From positions 1 through 43,759 of the forward strand of contig ONJX01000023.1 in assembly GCA_900318255.1 (NCBI GenBank): 43,759 nucleotides of DNA, in the 5' to 3' direction. Shown here piece by piece: positions 40,689-43,759 of the stretch. Position 1 is the stretch's first letter. Each line of letters starts with the position of its first letter. This DNA comes from an uncultured Prevotellaceae bacterium. GTDB lineage: Bacteria; Bacteroidota; Bacteroidia; Bacteroidales; Muribaculaceae. Position numbers and translations under genes: made by a program. The notes under the pieces were generated by a model. It saw nothing but the letters and a program-made list of their open reading frames with translations, was not told the DNA's origin and ran no database searches.

Positions 40689-41531
40689 CTAATTCCATTG
40701 GTCGAAGTTGCAGGTGCTCTCAACGGCGCGCTCCACGCCATCGGGCAGGGCGCTGAAGAAGTCGTGACCAGTGATGCGCTCCACGTCATCGACGGTGCAA
40801 GCGTGGCGCTTCACTCCTCCCCCACCCTCGTGGTTGTCGTAGATGAAGCCTATGGCCCGGTTCCTAGCAGGGTCGAGCACCACCTTGAAGAACCCACCAG
40901 GCACCACAATGTCGCCGTTTTGACCTATGCGCTGGCTAGAGCCGTTGAAGATGGGCCCAGTAGCGATGATGATAGTGCCGTGAGTCTTTGCCCAGGAGTG
41001 TATTTTAAGCTCCAGCTTGTTCCAACTGCCTCCGTTGAGGTCATGGTCCTGCGGACAGATGTTGGTCATCAAGAAGCAGTCGCTCATCGACTGGCGGCTC
41101 CAGCGCATGTCGTTGGCAGGTGCCATGTGCCCGCGGTCATAGCCGCTTTTCTTGTATTCCCACCACTCGGGACAGCCCGCCACCGAGGGGTCGCGGTTGA
41201 ACTTGTAGTTGCGACGCATCTCGGCATCAGGCCCGTCGGTGACCTTCACCATGCTGCTGGTGAGCACATAGCTCACGCAGTTGGGCACCCGGTAGGCGGG
41301 GTTGAAGTTCACCGTCATGGCACTGTAGCGCTTGGTGGTGTTACGGTATTTTGAGCTTATTCTCACGTCGGTGAGACTCCTCATGCCGCTCGATGTGTTA
41401 TCCACCCTCCCTACAAGATTTTCGCTCCTGTTGTCATGCTTCTTGCGACGGGCATTGATGCAAGTGGCACTACTCGCCACCACCACGATGGCAGCTATCA
41501 CGCACAATAGTTTAGTCAACTTGTTGTTCAT
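40689..41531 (-). CDS. DNA/RNA non-specific endonuclease (DRGH family), membrane-targeted, copy A
   Basis: The product is 280 residues from the ATG at 41531 (MNNKLTKLLCVIAAIVVVASSATC); an upstream ATG would put charged residues ahead of the signal. One hydrophobic segment near the N-terminus is a signal or anchor; the Cys after SSAT is not a clean lipobox. The betabeta-alpha-metal nuclease core has DRGHMAPANDMRW at about 131, with the catalytic His, and TNICPQDHDLNGGSWNKLE with the metal-binding Asn. These enzymes cut DNA and RNA without sequence preference, usually outside the cytosol. It is a tandem paralogue of the next gene, 57 nt apart, and probably co-transcribed. Confidence 0.92.
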   Translation of the reverse strand: MNNKLTKLLCVIAAIVVVASSATCINARRKKHDNRSENLVGRVDNTSSGMRSLTDVRISSKYRNTTKRYSAMTVNFNPAYRVPNCVSYVLTSSMVKVTDGPDAEMRRNYKFNRDPSVAGCPEWWEYKKSGYDRGHMAPANDMRWSRQSMSDCFLMTNICPQDHDLNGGSWNKLELKIHSWAKTHGTIIIATGPIFNGSSQRIGQNGDIVVPGGFFKVVLDPARNRAIGFIYDNHEGGGGVKRHACTVDDVERITGHDFFSALPDGVERAVESTCNFDQWN

Positions 41532-41588
41532 AACCACATCAATTTTAGTCATTGTCACCCATGCCTGTAGCAAAAACGATGCCAAACT

Positions 41589-42458
41589 CTAGCGGCTCAG
41601 CCACTGGTTGATATTACAGGTCGATTCCAGCTTTTCTTCCACGTCGTCGGGCAAGGCGTTAAAGAAGTTCATGCCGGTGCGCCTCTCCACCTCATCGACA
41701 CTCACGGCATAGCGCTTAAGCGACCCGCCGCAAGCGCGGTTGGGACAGATAAAGGCGATGGCTTTCATGGGCGTGGTCTTGGGCGATAGCACCACTTTGA
41801 AGAAGGCCTCAGGAACCACGATGTCCATGTCTTGACCTATGGTCTCGGGGTTCTTATCAACGATGGGGCCAGTAATGACTATCAGCGACTTGTCACGGCG
41901 TGCCCACTCGCGAACCTTGAGTTCGATGTCGTTCCACATGCCCGCGTTGAGCTCGTTGTCTTGCGGGCAGATGTTGGTGAGATAGAACGTCTCGTTCATG
42001 GCCTGCTCGTCCCATTTCATGTCGCCGGCAGGTGCCATGTGTCCACGGTCGTAGCCCGAGTCGCGGTAGTCCCACCAGTTGGGACAGCCCGCCACCTTGC
42101 TGTCGCGCTCAAAGTCGCCCTCACGCTCACGACGTCCTTTAGCCTCGGTGGCAGTAATCTCATAAACCACGCAGTTGGGGATGTGGCGGTTCTTGTTGAA
42201 ATGCACAGTAAACCCTTTATATTTCACCACATTATCGCTCAGCCCCTGGGGCATCATCACGGTCTCGTAGTTATATCCAGGCACTGGAGTGTGACTGGTG
42301 TTTTGCTCTGTGGCAGCCAGCGGTTGCGACTGCTCTGTGGAGACGGTGGTTGGCTCTTGACTGCCGTCATTCTTGTTCAAGAAATAGACAATAGCAGCCA
42401 CGACCACAACCCATGCGCCCCACTTAAGCCATTGTAAAGCTTGATTTTTACTTATCAT
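41589..42458 (-). CDS. DNA/RNA non-specific endonuclease (DRGH family), membrane-anchored, copy B
   Basis: The product is 289 residues from the ATG at 42458 (MISKNQALQWLKWGAWVVVV). A longer in-frame start 49 residues upstream would run through the promoter and is rejected. One membrane helix lies at about 13-29, then a Ser/Thr/Gln-rich linker. The nuclease domain has DRGHMAPAGDMKW near 137 and TNICPQDNELNAGMWNDIE. The core aligns easily with copy A along its whole length, while the N-terminal anchors differ. The gene has its own full promoter (42486-42516), separating it from the upstream transposase. Confidence 0.92.
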   Translation of the reverse strand: MISKNQALQWLKWGAWVVVVAAIVYFLNKNDGSQEPTTVSTEQSQPLAATEQNTSHTPVPGYNYETVMMPQGLSDNVVKYKGFTVHFNKNRHIPNCVVYEITATEAKGRREREGDFERDSKVAGCPNWWDYRDSGYDRGHMAPAGDMKWDEQAMNETFYLTNICPQDNELNAGMWNDIELKVREWARRDKSLIVITGPIVDKNPETIGQDMDIVVPEAFFKVVLSPKTTPMKAIAFICPNRACGGSLKRYAVSVDEVERRTGMNFFNALPDDVEEKLESTCNINQWLSR

Positions 42459-42485
42459 TGATAGATGATTATTTAAACACAAGCG

Positions 42486-42516
42486 CAAAGGTAGTGAGTT
42501 TTCCTGACTGTTGCAA
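42486..42516 (-). promoter_or_regulatory. Bacteroidota promoter for the nuclease pair
   Basis: On the minus strand TTG (42514-42516), a 20-nt spacer and TACCTTTG (42486-42493) lie about 28 nt before the ATG of copy B. Confidence 0.65.
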
Positions 42517-42547
42517 TAAAAGTTGCAGCTAATGAGGTGAGAATTGT

Positions 42548-43528
42548 CTAATCGAGCGTGAGCATCGCCGCAATCTCCTGCGCAATAGCGTTCAGCTCCA
42601 GGCATTGCTCACGAGTGATGGTTGTGCGCTGGCTGTGGTGCTCCCACGGAGCCACAAGCAGGAGCTGGCCTCTGTGACAAGCGTCGAACTGGGCACCGCT
42701 AGGCTTCCACATCTTGGAGAAGCCGTTTTCGAGCAACACGATTTGTGGAAAGCCAGCATCGAAGACCGCCCTCATGATGCGCTTCTCGCCAGGGCTTATG
42801 CAAGGCGACACAAACACATAGCCGCGCTGTGCCAGCACCAGATGCTGATAGATTGCCCGGTCTATGTCATCGTTGCTCATGCTTCGCGAACAAATGACAG
42901 CAGTCTTGAGCGGGTAATTCAACAAAAAGGTGTTGCCTGCAACCGCAAGGCGCCTCTTGCCCACTGCTATGTCGCGGTGAACGGTAAAGAACTCGGGGGT
43001 AGTGCGTTTTATCCACAACCTGCGAGGGTTGTCGCCGATATACTGGAACATGGCATCGAGTTGACCCTTGCCGCTGAGGATGCGGTCGTGATAGTCTGGC
43101 TCCCACAGCACCTCACCCAGCGTCTCACGGGTGATGTCGTTGCAGCCTTTCTTAAAGCCGTTAATCACATTGCCAAGATGACAGCTAAGGGGTTGTGTCA
43201 CATGCAAAATACCATGAATGTGGTCGGGCATGATGCACAGTCTCAGCATCTTGATTTCGGGGTGGTAGTTGGGAATGCCTTGCCACAACTTGAGAACCTC
43301 ATGACCAAGGGCGGTGAATTCCACCCACGGCTCTGAATGGTTGCCGTCGCTCGCACGCAAGGTGCCTAGCAGAGGGCTGCGGTCCTTCACCACAAGCGTG
43401 ATCATGTAGATGCAGGTGCCACGATAGTCATGGCCAGCCTTGCGGCGGTGGTTAGAGGGATTTAAAGGCGGCGGGGTCTTCTGCCGGTGCCACCACTCTC
43501 GTCTTCTTTTATCACGGTCGTCATTCAT
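42548..43528 (-). CDS. REP-associated-type Y1 (HUH) transposase with a C-terminal Rossmann-like domain
   Basis: The product is 326 residues. The first half is a Y1 transposase of the IS200/RAYT kind: GTCIYMITLVVKDRSPLLG, the metal-binding H-x-H in MPDHIHGIL (His103, His105), and the nucleophile region FQYIGDNPRRL with Tyr163. An extra domain follows at about 195-326 (LKTAVICSRSMS, GYVFVSPCISPGEKRIMRAVFDAGF, QIVLLENGFSKMWKPSGAQFD, GQLLLVAPWEHH). Its strand-loop order is reminiscent of DprA/Smf-like Rossmann folds; this is inference from pattern only. RAYTs are single-copy chromosomal proteins that cut REP hairpins bearing a 5' GTAG, and five such elements lie in this window. No flanking IS ends are visible. 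A basic, Pro-rich N-terminal tail of about 30 residues precedes the domain. Confidence 0.85.
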   Translation of the reverse strand: MNDDRDKRRREWWHRQKTPPPLNPSNHRRKAGHDYRGTCIYMITLVVKDRSPLLGTLRASDGNHSEPWVEFTALGHEVLKLWQGIPNYHPEIKMLRLCIMPDHIHGILHVTQPLSCHLGNVINGFKKGCNDITRETLGEVLWEPDYHDRILSGKGQLDAMFQYIGDNPRRLWIKRTTPEFFTVHRDIAVGKRRLAVAGNTFLLNYPLKTAVICSRSMSNDDIDRAIYQHLVLAQRGYVFVSPCISPGEKRIMRAVFDAGFPQIVLLENGFSKMWKPSGAQFDACHRGQLLLVAPWEHHSQRTTITREQCLELNAIAQEIAAMLTLD

Positions 43529-43589
43529 AGTGCAAAATTATGAAAAAAAACGGCACGGCAAGCGATGAACGAGATAAATCTCGCACTAC

Positions 43590-43759
43590 ACCAACACAAC
43601 ACCAGCCGAAACCACTCCACAACGGCAACCCAGGGAGCAGCGTCACGCTCAAGTGACAACGGGGAAGAGACCAGCGGCGGGCGCCCGCGGAAGACGGCGC
43701 GCACGGGTGGCGGCGGGAGCGCACGAGAGACGGCGGGAGCGGCTGGAGCGGGTGGAGGC
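43590..43759. other. GC-rich, purine-skewed window end without a recognisable gene
   Basis: After about 43600 the plus strand becomes very rich in G and C, with repeated CGGCGGGAGCG-like words and GGCGGGCGCCCGC. This is unlike every other spacer here, which are AT-rich. One short open frame on the minus strand has no family resemblance. It may be contig-edge noise or the start of a different region. Confidence 0.5.

Noticed and set aside
40689..43528. Anti-phage defence island made of nucleases plus transposase
   Set aside because: The nucleases are exported or membrane-anchored DRGH enzymes with their own promoter, and no immunity or sensor gene is present.
43521..43724. 67-codon minus-strand frame at the right edge
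   Set aside because: It lies in the anomalous GC-rich end, has no recognisable domain, and overlaps the transposase start.

Overview
This 43.8 kb window looks like a chromosomal contig from a Bacteroidales bacterium of the Prevotella/Muribaculaceae/Bacteroides kind; the exact family cannot be fixed from the sequence alone. The evidence is Bacteroidota-type promoters (TTTG, about 20 nt, TAnnTTTG), proteins restricted to this group (PorV of type IX secretion, DUF4270 lipoprotein, DUF5106 protein, PASTA-RluD pair), and group-typical gene orders such as dxs-trkA-trkH and ftsK-lolA-trxB. Most of the window is housekeeping DNA, and the unusual material sits in the spacers and at the two ends.

Layout. 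1-3510: truncated FAD-dependent oxidoreductase, a repeat-packed spacer, a Bax-inhibitor-1-like protein and argS. 3835-8138 (plus strand): AspT/YidE-type transporter, MarC protein, porV, ispF. 8375-11253 (minus): glpB and glpA, with no glpC. 11482-13235 (plus): a UDP-glucose-dehydrogenase-like protein lacking catalytic residues, and an AT-rich four-helix-bundle gene. 13268-26528 (minus): rluD-like, PASTA, TPR, rsmE, nucleoside transporter, bifunctional nuclease, mnmA, DoxX, DUF5106, tRNA-Thr(CGU), DUF4270, short GT5 protein, asnS. 26607-27926 (minus): a pseudouridine synthase with a QQRGGY-rich tail. 28268-29289 (plus): rpsO and a YiiX-like amidase. 29549-40564 (minus): trxB, lolA, ftsK, trkH, trkA, dxs, a 58-residue membrane protein and mnmE. 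40689-43528 (minus): two tandem DRGH endonucleases and a REP-associated-type Y1 transposase with an extra C-terminal domain.

How the genes work together. Translation and RNA modification dominate (argS, asnS, rpsO, rsmE, mnmA, mnmE, two pseudouridine synthases, tRNA-Thr). dxs and ispF feed the non-mevalonate isoprenoid pathway, trkA/trkH form a K+ uptake system, and ftsK/lolA serve chromosome segregation and the outer membrane.

The most notable signals are non-coding. First, five dispersed palindromes of one family, each with GTAG at the 5' foot of the hairpin, occur in the same window as a RAYT-like transposase. Second, many spacers are filled with tracts of exactly 7-bp periodicity, built from several different heptamers. 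Third, a 178-bp MITE-like element with 17-bp perfect ends and an ATTA duplication sits precisely in the stop codon of the YiiX-like gene. The left edge of the window is a perfect foldback that looks like an assembly artefact, and the right edge is abnormally GC-rich.
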